Below are positions 1-5,936 of a stretch of DNA of 5,936 bases, one piece after another. Both the position numbers and the translations under genes were made by a program. The notes below the pieces were generated by a model that saw only the letters and a list, made by a program, of their open reading frames with translations, was not told the origin of the DNA and did no database searches. Origin of the DNA: an uncultured Actinomycetes bacterium (GTDB taxonomy: Bacteria; Actinomycetota; Actinomycetes; Nanopelagicales; Nanopelagicaceae); assembly GCA_903918325.1 (NCBI GenBank), contig CAIXDY010000083.1:1-5936 (forward strand). The letters are read 5' to 3'. Numbering within the stretch: position 1 is the stretch's first letter; every line of letters begins with the position of its first letter.

Positions 1-140
1 AGTTCGGCCTTAGTCGGTTCATGTAGTTGCAGCATTGCAAAAAGATGATGTGCCTGGAGCTTCCACGCTTTGCGTGCATGAGCAACGATCAACTCTTGTT
101 CAGCATGGCTGAGTGGATCTAATGGATGCTCGAATGACAT
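1..140 (-). CDS. Primary-amine oxidase (copper amine oxidase), N-terminal fragment cut by the window edge
   Basis: Only the first 46 residues are visible; the reading frame runs open off the left edge. The segment begins MSFEHPLDPLS, and about 30 residues later has LQLHEPTKAEL. A HPLDPL(S/T)xxE opening followed by a strand ending in L(H/R)EPxKxEL is what I know from the first N-terminal domain of bacterial copper amine oxidases. These enzymes use copper and a self-made topaquinone to oxidise primary amines to aldehyde, ammonia and hydrogen peroxide. The catalytic Tyr and copper-binding His residues would lie outside the window, so activity cannot be judged. The ATG ending at 140 is chosen because no in-frame ATG, GTG or TTG lies just upstream. 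No clear Shine-Dalgarno is present. The start sits 23 bases after the fdhD stop, which suggests co-transcription with fdhD and betA. The call rests on a short N-terminal match only. Confidence 0.7.
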   Translation of the reverse strand, partial: MSFEHPLDPLSHAEQELIVAHARKAWKLQAHHLFAMLQLHEPTKAE

Positions 141-163
141 TTGCGAAGTATATGTGAGGGTAA

Positions 164-991
164 TTAACTCGGTAAGTACTGCTTAGCAACACCATTTCGT
201 GCAAAAGCTAAAAGTGTTAGACCAAATTCATCAGCTAAATCAATGGCTAATGAGGTTGGTGCACTCACGCCAACGAGGGCGCTTACTCCTGCGCAAACGG
301 CCTTTTGAACTAGTTCATACCCAACGCGCCCCGAGACAACTAAAGTCCAATCGGCAAGTGGAAGTTTGTGATCCATTAATGCCGCGCCAATTACTTTATC
401 TACGGCGTTATGGCGACCAACATCTTCGCGAACCCAGACAGCGACACCGTCAGGGTTAACTAAAGCTGCGGCATGTAGACCACCGGTTTTTTCAAAGATT
501 CGTTGGCGACCTTCTAATAGCGCAGTCATAGCCGCTAACTCTTGAATTGAGTGCCGAGGTGGTGCAACTTTTTCTACACCGCGCTTGTGTAAGTCGCTGA
601 TATTTGTTGAGCCACATACGCCACATGCCGAAGTAATCGTGAAGCGGCGCTCCAAGATGCGTACGGCTTCTTGTGAATTTTCAGCCACCGTAGCGACAAC
701 AACATTGGCACGTTGGCGAAGCGTTAAAGATTTATCGGCACAGACTTTGACGGTGATGAGTTCCTCTTGGCTTTTAAGAAAACCTTCGCCCCATAAAAAT
801 CCTGCGGCCAGTTCTAAATCAGCACCAGGAGTGCGCATTGTGATTCCCAGTTGTTCCTCTTTATTGCCACGTTTTAAACGAATTTCAAGCGGTTCTTCGA
901 CAACGACCGTATCTGAAGAGGTTACATCAGAATCGGTTTTTTGAACTTTTACTCGTGCAACTGATGATGGTGCCAAATCATCAATTGACAT
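164..991 (-). CDS. fdhD: Formate dehydrogenase accessory sulfurtransferase FdhD
   Basis: 275 residues, the normal FdhD length. Family knowledge: FdhD takes sulfur from a cysteine desulfurase (IscS type) and passes it to the molybdenum cofactor, which makes formate dehydrogenase active; it acts in the cytoplasm. Visible hallmarks are VEEPLEIR near residues 31-38, the essential CGVCG pair of cysteines (C123 and C126) within TSACGVCGST, TGGLHAAAL at 169-177, REDVGRHNAVDK at 188-199, and SGRVGYELVQKA at 220-231. All expected blocks are present, so the gene looks intact. The ATG lies inside the end of betA (11-base overlap, 981-991), and the upstream bases show only a weak ribosome binding site, so translation is probably coupled to betA. 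No formate dehydrogenase gene is in the window. Its placement between two amine/alcohol oxidases suggests a link to C1 oxidation, but that is inference. Confidence 0.93.
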   Translation of the reverse strand: MSIDDLAPSSVARVKVQKTDSDVTSSDTVVVEEPLEIRLKRGNKEEQLGITMRTPGADLELAAGFLWGEGFLKSQEELITVKVCADKSLTLRQRANVVVATVAENSQEAVRILERRFTITSACGVCGSTNISDLHKRGVEKVAPPRHSIQELAAMTALLEGRQRIFEKTGGLHAAALVNPDGVAVWVREDVGRHNAVDKVIGAALMDHKLPLADWTLVVSGRVGYELVQKAVCAGVSALVGVSAPTSLAIDLADEFGLTLLAFARNGVAKQYLPS

Positions 992-2627
992 GGCGATAAA
1001 ACTCGATGTTTTCTGCTGGCAATGGAGTTTTTCCTAAAATTAAATCAGCAGCTTTTTCTGCCACCATCATTACTGGTGCATAAATATTTCCATTAGTGAC
1101 ATACGGGAAAACTGAAGCATCACACACACGCAGACCTTCAACTCCGTGGACTTTCATTGTCTTGGGATCTACTACTGACATTTCATCGGTACCCATTTTT
1201 GCCGTACATGAAGGGTGCAACGCCGTTTCGGCATCTTTGCGAACCCAATCCAAAATCTCGGCATCAGTAGTTACTGCGCTACCAGGTGAGGACTCCCCTG
1301 CGTTGAAATCATTCATTGCGGGCTGAGTCAAAATTGTGCGGGCAGTTTTCACTGCTTCAATCCATTCACGGCGATCTTGATCAGTTGAAAGATAGTTAAA
1401 TTGAATTGCGGGCTTTTCAAATGGATTAGTGCTCTTAATTTTTAACCAACCACGCGCATCTGAATACATAGGGCCAACGTGGACTTGATAGCCGTGACCA
1501 CGTGTATCACCAGTACCGTCATAGCGAATTGCAAGAGGTAAGAAGTGGAACATTAAATTTGGGTAAGCAACTTCGTTATTGCTGCGGGTAAAGCCGCCAG
1601 CTTCAAATTGATTGGTAGCTCCCGGACCTTTTCTAAAGAATAACCAAGCCGCGCCAATAAATGGTCGGCGCCAGAATTGTGTAATGGGTTGTTGAGTGAC
1701 AGGCAGTTTGCACTTGTATTGAACATACACTTCTAAGTGATCCTGCAGATTTGCACCTACGCCGGGCAAATCTTTAACGACAGTAATACCCAGTTTTTGT
1801 AGATCTTCTTTTTTACCTACACCTGAAAGCTGCAAAATCTGTGGTGTATTAATTGATCCACCTGATAGAACTACTTCGCGTGAAGTAAAAACCTGCTTCT
1901 TGCCACGAATCATTACTTCAACACCGGTAGCTGTGGTGCCCTCAAAAATTACTTTAGTGACATGTGCACGAGTTTTAACGCTTAAGTTCTTGCGCTTCAT
2001 GACTGGATATAAATATGCACGCGCAGCACTTAAGCGACGGCCGCGGTAAACATTGCGATCAAAAGCGGCAAAACCTTCTTGGCGATAACCATTCACGTCA
2101 TCGGTACGTGGGTAACCAGCTTGTTCTGTTGCTTTAAAGAAAGCGGCAAAAAGTGGACCTTTGCTCGGTCCGCGCTCTAACTTGAGCGGTCCGCTATCAC
2201 CTCGGAAAGGATTTTTAGGATCGGCTAAACAATTTTCCATCTTTTTAAAATATGGCAAGCAGTGTGCGTAATCCCAATCCTGCATTCCTTGATCTTTAGA
2301 CCAACGCTCATAATCCATGGCATTTCCGCGCTGCCAAATCTGTCCGTTAATTGATGAAGAGCCACCTAAAACTTTTCCACGCGCATGATAGATACGGCGA
2401 TTATTCATAAAGGGTTCCGGTTCGGATTCATACATCCAGTCGTAATATTTACTTCCGATTGGAAAAGCTAACGCGGCTGGCATGTGAATAAATACATCCC
2501 AAATCCAATCACGACGCCCAGCTTCAAGCACCAAAACTTTATGATTGGGATTTTCGCTCAAGCGATTAGCTAAAGCACAACCAGCTGAACCACCGCCAAC
2601 GATGATGTAGTCATACTGCGAACTCAT
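981..2627 (-). CDS. betA: Choline dehydrogenase, GMC-family FAD oxidoreductase
   Basis: 548 residues, close to typical BetA. Family role: FAD-dependent oxidation of choline to betaine aldehyde, with some members continuing to glycine betaine; electrons usually go to the respiratory chain. Seen: the FAD Rossmann motif GGGSAG at 11-16 with the ribose-binding acid E35 in VLEAG; GMC signature 1 around HARGKVLGGSSSING (81-95); GMC signature 2 around GGSINTPQILQLSGVG (256-271); the BetA-like NQFEAGGF at 339-346; and HPSCTAKMG with the probable catalytic His471, paired with N514 in NGNIYAP. HPSCxxKMG and FEAGGF favour choline dehydrogenase over other GMC alcohol dehydrogenases, but substrate is not proven. 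The ATG is four codons before the Rossmann strand, so no later start is possible. There is no Shine-Dalgarno, and a terminator ends just upstream. No betaine aldehyde dehydrogenase gene is present in the window. Confidence 0.87.
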   Translation of the reverse strand: MSSQYDYIIVGGGSAGCALANRLSENPNHKVLVLEAGRRDWIWDVFIHMPAALAFPIGSKYYDWMYESEPEPFMNNRRIYHARGKVLGGSSSINGQIWQRGNAMDYERWSKDQGMQDWDYAHCLPYFKKMENCLADPKNPFRGDSGPLKLERGPSKGPLFAAFFKATEQAGYPRTDDVNGYRQEGFAAFDRNVYRGRRLSAARAYLYPVMKRKNLSVKTRAHVTKVIFEGTTATGVEVMIRGKKQVFTSREVVLSGGSINTPQILQLSGVGKKEDLQKLGITVVKDLPGVGANLQDHLEVYVQYKCKLPVTQQPITQFWRRPFIGAAWLFFRKGPGATNQFEAGGFTRSNNEVAYPNLMFHFLPLAIRYDGTGDTRGHGYQVHVGPMYSDARGWLKIKSTNPFEKPAIQFNYLSTDQDRREWIEAVKTARTILTQPAMNDFNAGESSPGSAVTTDAEILDWVRKDAETALHPSCTAKMGTDEMSVVDPKTMKVHGVEGLRVCDASVFPYVTNGNIYAPVMMVAEKAADLILGKTPLPAENIEFYRHVN

Positions 2628-2646
2628 ACGGGCGAGTCTACTAATA
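2628..2646 (-). promoter_or_regulatory. Possible -10 element and near-leaderless start for betA
   Basis: On the minus strand the bases from 2646 to 2641 read TATTAG, a 4-of-6 match to TATAAT, followed by 14 bases to the betA ATG and no purine-rich ribosome binding site. If this is the -10 box, the transcript would start roughly 5 to 8 bases before the ATG, giving an essentially leaderless message of the kind common in actinobacteria. The -35 region would fall inside the terminator hairpin and shows no clear consensus. The alternative is that betA is made by read-through. This is a weak, inference-level call. Confidence 0.25.
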
Positions 2647-2690
2647 AAACAAGGCCCTTACTCAGTGATTTTCACCAAGTAAGGGCCTTG
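2641..2690 (-). terminator. Strong intrinsic (Rho-independent) terminator after the binding-protein gene
   Basis: Positions 2650-2662 and 2678-2690 form a perfect 13-base inverted repeat (CAAGGCCCTTACT with AGTAAGGGCCTTG). The 15-base apical part can fold further through GTGA and TCAC (2665-2668 with 2672-2675). Reading on the minus strand, the hairpin begins 18 bases after the TAG stop of the binding-protein gene and is followed at once by TTTTATTAG, a T-rich tail. There is no T-run on the other side, so it acts in the minus direction only. It separates the importer genes from betA, whose ATG lies 14 bases beyond the tail. Confidence 0.9.
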
Positions 2691-2708
2691 CCTATTAACT
2701 AGTTGTTA

Positions 2709-3671
2709 CTACTTACCAAGCCATGTCTTTACAACATCGGCGTGAGCATCAATCCACTTCTGGGCTGCTGCTTCTGGTGTCATTCCGCCTTCAATATCAG
2801 CGGCTACACCATTCTGATCATCATTAGTCCACTTGAAGTTATCAACCAAAGTCTTAAATGCTGATGTTGAGTCATTTAACTTCTTTGAAATTAACTTCAT
2901 CAATGGTGATGATGGGTAGTCAGTTAGACCACTTGCAGTCTTTGGATCAGTCCAGTCATTAGCTGGGAAGTGCACGTGACCCTTTTCAAGATTAGGAATC
3001 TTTGAGAAGAGTGTCCATGGCTGCCATGCATAACCAATAAATGGTGTCTTGTTAGCTTCGGCTTTAGTAAAGCCATCAACTAGCGCAGCTTCTGAACCAG
3101 AGAAGATAACTTTGAAGTTCAACTTGTTAGCTGCAACCATCTTCTCACCAATGGTTGTGTATCCCGGAGGACCTTCATACCAAGCACCCTTACCGCCAGA
3201 ATCTGCGGTCTTGAATAGTGATGCGTACTTGTTGAGGTTCTTGGAATCTGTAATGTCTGGATACTTTTCAGCCATCCATGGTGCGACATACATACCGATA
3301 AGACCAACGTTTCCGTTAAGTCCAGCTTCTACAACTGAACCGCGCTTAGTCCAATCAGACCAACGTCCGCCGCCCCAATCTTCGATTACTACGTCGATTG
3401 TGCCAGCTTCCATTGCGTCATATGTAGTTGGACCTTCATCCAGAGTTGTCTGAGTGATTGTGCAACCTAATTCTTTCTTAGCAATTTCAGCAACTACTTG
3501 TGCTGATGCTGTGTAACCATTCCATGCATGCATTGCGATTGCCCAAGAGCCGCAATCCTTTGATGTTGTGCCGGATGAACTGTTAACGCTCTTGGCGCAA
3601 CCTGAAAGAATCAGAGCTGCGGCAATTACAACAGTTACAAAAACTGAGCGGCGACCAAATAGTGCCTTCAT
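2709..3671 (-). CDS. proX: Glycine betaine/choline-type ABC transporter substrate-binding lipoprotein (ProX/OpuAC family)
   Basis: 320 residues. It would capture a quaternary amine (glycine betaine, choline or proline betaine) outside the membrane and deliver it to the permease encoded upstream. Seen: a lipoprotein signal peptide with an Arg/Lys-rich start, a hydrophobic core at about 10-22 and lipobox LSGC, giving lipidated C25. The mature part is Trp-rich, as expected where an aromatic box binds a trimethylammonium group: WNGY at 50-53, EDWGGGRW at 97-104, W107, W164 in AWYEGPPGY and W216/W219 in GYAWQPW. C40 and C70 could form a disulfide (speculative). AGGAGG at 3676-3681, four bases before the ATG, sets the start. 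Hand count gives 24 AAG among 27 lysine codons, against about 10 of 33 in betA, a sign of selection for high expression. The ligand cannot be settled from sequence alone. Confidence 0.88.
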   Translation of the reverse strand: MKALFGRRSVFVTVVIAAALILSGCAKSVNSSSGTTSKDCGSWAIAMHAWNGYTASAQVVAEIAKKELGCTITQTTLDEGPTTYDAMEAGTIDVVIEDWGGGRWSDWTKRGSVVEAGLNGNVGLIGMYVAPWMAEKYPDITDSKNLNKYASLFKTADSGGKGAWYEGPPGYTTIGEKMVAANKLNFKVIFSGSEAALVDGFTKAEANKTPFIGYAWQPWTLFSKIPNLEKGHVHFPANDWTDPKTASGLTDYPSSPLMKLISKKLNDSTSAFKTLVDNFKWTNDDQNGVAADIEGGMTPEAAAQKWIDAHADVVKTWLGK

Positions 3672-3675
3672 TAAC

Positions 3676-3681
3676 CCTCCT
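3676..3681 (-). promoter_or_regulatory. Near-consensus Shine-Dalgarno of the binding-protein gene
   Basis: The minus strand reads TTTAGGAGGGTTA immediately before the ATG at 3671, a near-perfect Shine-Dalgarno at short spacing. It is the only strong ribosome binding site in the window; the starts of the permease, betA, fdhD and the amine oxidase have weak or no such site. This fits the greater need for binding protein than for the membrane and ATPase subunits. Confidence 0.85.
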
Positions 3682-3699
3682 AAAGAGTTTAGGTTTTGC

Positions 3700-3748
3700 C
3701 ATAGCCTATGACTGCACGGGGGCTATCTCTAGTACTTAACGGGGCTAT
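3700..3748. promoter_or_regulatory. Cluster of three ATAGCC-type elements, possible operator or mRNA structure
   Basis: The 88-base gap between permease and binding-protein gene holds three copies of the hexamer ATAGCC/GGCTAT: 3701-3706, 3721-3726 and 3743-3748. Their centres are 20 and 22 bases apart, about two helical turns. The copy nearest the gene is part of a perfect odd palindrome, CATAGCCTATG (3700-3710). The first two copies are opposed and could instead form a six-base stem with a 14-base loop in the transcript, but no T-run follows, so it is not a terminator. It may be a regulator binding site, a transcript-stabilising structure, or chance. Confidence 0.3.
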
Positions 3749-3759
3749 TTTGAAGGTTT

Positions 3760-5688
3760 TTACGCTGAGCGACGGGCGCCGGCCTGCATGATCCGGTCGA
3801 AGATAACGCCCAGCAACAAAATGGCGGCTCCAGCAATTAAACCCTTGCCCTGCAGTTCTGGCTTTGAGTTTCCAACAATTACCAAATATCCAAGGCCGCC
3901 TGCACCAACAAAGCCGCCAATTACTACCACGGCTAAAACATAAATAAGTCCTTGGTTAGTTGCTAGCAAAATAGTTTTCTTTGCCGCGGGCAATTGCACC
4001 TTTGTAATGATCTGACGGGTGGTGGAACCTGCGGCAGTAGCGGCTTCAACTAATGAATGGGGAACTGCGCGAATTCCTTCGGCCACAATTTTTACTACGA
4101 TAGGAATTGAATAAACGATACCTGTAGCAATAGCTGTAAATCTCGTTGGCCCAAAAAGACCCAACATTGGAACTAAATAGACAAATGCCGGCAACGTTTG
4201 TCCGGCATCTAAAAATGGTCGCAAAATTCTTTCGACTCGATCATTACGGCCAGTCCAAATACCTAAACTAAGCCCAATTATCATCGTGAGTGCGGTTCCC
4301 ACAATTGTTTGCGTGAGCGTCAACATGGATTCATACCAAAGCCCCGAAACCACAATGCACATCGCTAAAACAAAGGCGAGAATTGCCGTGCGGACTCCCC
4401 CGATTATTAGCGCTAGCGCAACAATCATGGCAACGGTTACATACCAAGGCGAAGCTGAAAGAATTGATTCGAGTGGGTTTAAAAATGCATACGAAATAAA
4501 ATCTTTGAAATCAACGGTGAAGATTGAAAGATTATCCAGAATCCATTGTGTTGCGTTGTTAGTAATCTTTTCTACTTGCGGTGCAATATTAATTGAGGTT
4601 GGCCACACTGCGGCCCACAAAATTGTTCGCGATAAAAATACTGATACAACTGCAGCAATTCCGCTTCCAATTAAAGTGAATCGCTTCATCTTGATTTTCT
4701 TAGGCGTTGGAGGAATAAATGACTCTTGGCGTTTAGCTGCAGCGCTAGTGCTGCGATCCATCAAAATAGCTAAGAAAACCACGGCAAAACCGGCCACAAA
4801 GCCCTGCCCTACATTTCGGATGATCAAGGCAGAAATAACTGGCTTACCTAAACCTGGTGCACCAATAAGTGCAGCGATAACAACGAATGAAACTGCGGCC
4901 ATTACCGTCTGGTTAATTCCAAGAACAATCATCTGCTTGGCCATTGGAATCTGAACTTTCTTCAAAGTCTGGTTCTGTGTTGATCCCATAGAAGTCGAAG
5001 CTTCGACAGGCGATTGATTCAAATTGCGAATTGCGTGAGAGGTAATACGAATAGAAATAGGAATGGCGTAAATCATCGTTGCAATCGTTGCCGACGCTGC
5101 ACCGATCATAAATACCAAAGCAATAGGGGCCATATAAACAAGTGTTGGCAGGATTTGAGCTAAATCTAAAAATGGTGTCAAGATCTTTAAAACGCGATCC
5201 GAAAGGCCCGCCCAAATGCCGAGTGGAATTCCGATTGCTAACGAAAGAATAACTGACGCTAAAGTCATGGCGATCGAGTCCATAGTGAACTGCCACATTC
5301 CTAAAGCGCCACAAGCCATCAAAAGCGCAACGGATAAAAGCGCAGTTCGCCATTGTGACGTTGCAAAAACAACGAATGCAACCAGAGCCACTACTCCAAA
5401 CCAACCAATGATTGGAATTAATCCACCTGGAGCCGGGACAGCAATCAAGTTTCGAATGAATTGAACGAAACCGTCAATAACTGCACGGATTGGATTAAAG
5501 AAATAGATAAAGGCACCACTGTGTGTGCGATTGCCGCGAAGAGCTAAAGCTTTCTCGCCAATAAATGAAGTAAACGAAGTGTTTTCATAAGTGGCAATCT
5601 GCAAAGTGTTTTTGCCATGCAAGAGTCGTGCAAGAGCTATCCAGATAGTTACCGAGCCAAGCAATAAATAAGATTTACGGATGTGCAT
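3760..5688 (-). CDS. proW: Fused double permease of a glycine betaine/choline ABC importer (two ProW domains in one chain)
   Basis: 642 residues, about twice the usual ProW/OpuAB core. It forms the membrane channel of the importer. Two homologous halves are visible. GIPLGIWAG…DRVLKILTPFLD (153-174) matches GLSLGIWTG…DRVERILRPFLD (472-493). The cytoplasmic EAA loop that docks on the ATPase appears at 229-248 (EASTSMGS…KVQIP) and at 548-567 (EAATAAGS…KVQLP), an offset of exactly 319. Each half starts with its own hydrophobic anchor (about 6-23 and 337-360) and an extracytoplasmic stretch, and ends in (M/F)DRxxxAxxxR. A basic, Pro/Lys-rich linker at about 311-336 joins them. The second EAA loop is closer to consensus. 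The ATG shares one base with the ATPase stop (TGATG), implying translational coupling. One chain probably replaces the usual ProW homodimer. Confidence 0.92.
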   Translation of the reverse strand: MHIRKSYLLLGSVTIWIALARLLHGKNTLQIATYENTSFTSFIGEKALALRGNRTHSGAFIYFFNPIRAVIDGFVQFIRNLIAVPAPGGLIPIIGWFGVVALVAFVVFATSQWRTALLSVALLMACGALGMWQFTMDSIAMTLASVILSLAIGIPLGIWAGLSDRVLKILTPFLDLAQILPTLVYMAPIALVFMIGAASATIATMIYAIPISIRITSHAIRNLNQSPVEASTSMGSTQNQTLKKVQIPMAKQMIVLGINQTVMAAVSFVVIAALIGAPGLGKPVISALIIRNVGQGFVAGFAVVFLAILMDRSTSAAAKRQESFIPPTPKKIKMKRFTLIGSGIAAVVSVFLSRTILWAAVWPTSINIAPQVEKITNNATQWILDNLSIFTVDFKDFISYAFLNPLESILSASPWYVTVAMIVALALIIGGVRTAILAFVLAMCIVVSGLWYESMLTLTQTIVGTALTMIIGLSLGIWTGRNDRVERILRPFLDAGQTLPAFVYLVPMLGLFGPTRFTAIATGIVYSIPIVVKIVAEGIRAVPHSLVEAATAAGSTTRQIITKVQLPAAKKTILLATNQGLIYVLAVVVIGGFVGAGGLGYLVIVGNSKPELQGKGLIAGAAILLLGVIFDRIMQAGARRSA

Positions 5689-5936
5689 CAGGCAACACCA
5701 GAAATTAACCGCAATACATCCTCGCTAGAGACCACGCCCAAAAACTTGCCGTTATCAGTTACCCGTACTGGTTTGTGTGTCTGCAAAATAACTTGGGCCG
5801 CATCACGGATGATGGTGTTCGACGCTAACTCTGGACCATCGCTATCTTCATCCGCCGTTGCAGGGCGTGCAAGGTGGCGCAAAGTAAGTACATGTGACTT
5901 TGCAATGTCGCGAACAAAGTTGGCAACATATTCATC
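5688..5936 (-). CDS. proV: Glycine betaine/proline ABC transporter ATPase (ProV/OpuAA), C-terminal fragment
   Basis: The reading frame is open to the right edge, so only the last 82 residues are seen; the true start is outside the window. The fragment begins DEYVANFVRDIAKSHVLTLR, which matches the stretch just after the nucleotide-binding domain in ProV-type ATPases (usually xxYVxxFVRDVxRSHVLTxR). Next comes an acidic, low-complexity segment (about 28-35, TADEDSDG) and then a CBS-like unit with HKPVRVTDNGKFLGVVSSEDVLRLI near the end. In OpuA-type systems CBS domains sense ionic strength and gate transport; whether that holds here is not known. Walker A, the ABC signature and Walker B lie beyond the edge. 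The TGA stop overlaps the permease ATG by one base. A TTG at 5882 would give a shorter frame, but the conserved residues upstream of it show that it is internal. Confidence 0.88.
   Translation of the reverse strand, partial: DEYVANFVRDIAKSHVLTLRHLARPATADEDSDGPELASNTIIRDAAQVILQTHKPVRVTDNGKFLGVVSSEDVLRLISGVA

Noticed and set aside
199..944. Plus-strand frames of 86 and 119 residues across fdhD
   Set aside because: Both are antisense to FdhD, whose CGVCG and other family blocks are intact; the frames show no domains.
3049..3453. Plus-strand frame of 134 residues across the binding-protein gene
   Set aside because: It is antisense to a gene with signal peptide, lipobox, ribosome binding site and strong codon bias; no independent evidence for coding.
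3700..3726. Hairpin ATAGCC/GGCTAT considered as a terminator between permease and binding protein
   Set aside because: The stem is only six base pairs with a 14-base loop and no T-run follows on the minus strand, so it was kept only as a possible regulatory element.
4286..4954. 222-residue open frame on the plus strand inside the permease gene
   Set aside because: It lies fully antisense to a well-supported membrane protein with conserved motifs; its translation shows no recognisable domain and is explained by the base pattern of the permease codons.
4913..5404. 163-residue minus-strand frame within the permease
   Set aside because: It is an out-of-frame shadow of the permease, rich in Cys, Ser and Tyr with no family motifs, while the permease frame is continuous and conserved here.
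5688..5882. Free-standing 64-residue CBS protein starting at the TTG at 5882
   Set aside because: The frame stays open to the window edge and the residues upstream of the TTG match the conserved ProV segment, so this is the tail of a longer ATPase.
1..5936. CRISPR arrays, insertion sequences, tRNA or rRNA genes, phage or defence genes
   Set aside because: No spaced direct repeats, transposase motifs, cloverleaf-like segments or defence-type domains were seen by eye; the window is filled by ordinary transport and oxidation genes.

Overview
The window looks like part of a chromosome from a small-genome, low- to mid-GC actinobacterium. The base composition is visibly AT-leaning, all genes lie on the minus strand, gaps are very short or absent, and several starts lack a Shine-Dalgarno sequence. 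The protein styles and composition would suit freshwater Nanopelagicales (acI lineage), but that placement is an inference and was not tested.

Read in the direction of transcription (from high to low coordinates), the window holds two adjacent blocks. The first block (5936 to 2709) is a quaternary-amine ABC importer of the ProU/OpuA type. It contains the C-terminal end of the ATPase (ProV/OpuAA, cut by the window edge), a 642-residue permease made of two complete ProW-like halves in one chain, and a lipoprotein substrate-binding protein (ProX/OpuAC). The ATPase stop and permease start share one base. The binding-protein gene has a near-consensus Shine-Dalgarno sequence and strongly biased codon use, as expected for the most abundant subunit. 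A strong intrinsic terminator (2641-2690) closes the block.

The second block (2627 to 1) starts almost directly after that terminator. It contains a choline dehydrogenase (BetA, GMC flavoprotein), FdhD (the sulfurtransferase that activates molybdenum formate dehydrogenase) and the first 46 residues of what looks like a copper-containing primary-amine oxidase. betA and fdhD overlap by 11 bases, and the amine oxidase follows fdhD after 23 bases, so the three are probably co-transcribed.

Together the genes suggest a catabolic module. Choline or a related methylated amine is imported and oxidised to betaine aldehyde or betaine. Neighbouring enzymes may handle primary amines and, through a formate dehydrogenase not in this window, C1 units released on demethylation. 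No mobile elements, CRISPR arrays, tRNA or rRNA genes were seen, and no stretch above 300 bases lacks a gene. The unusual points are the fused double permease, the terminator abutting a betA gene without a visible ribosome binding site, the placement of fdhD between two amine/alcohol oxidases, and a cluster of ATAGCC elements upstream of the binding-protein gene.
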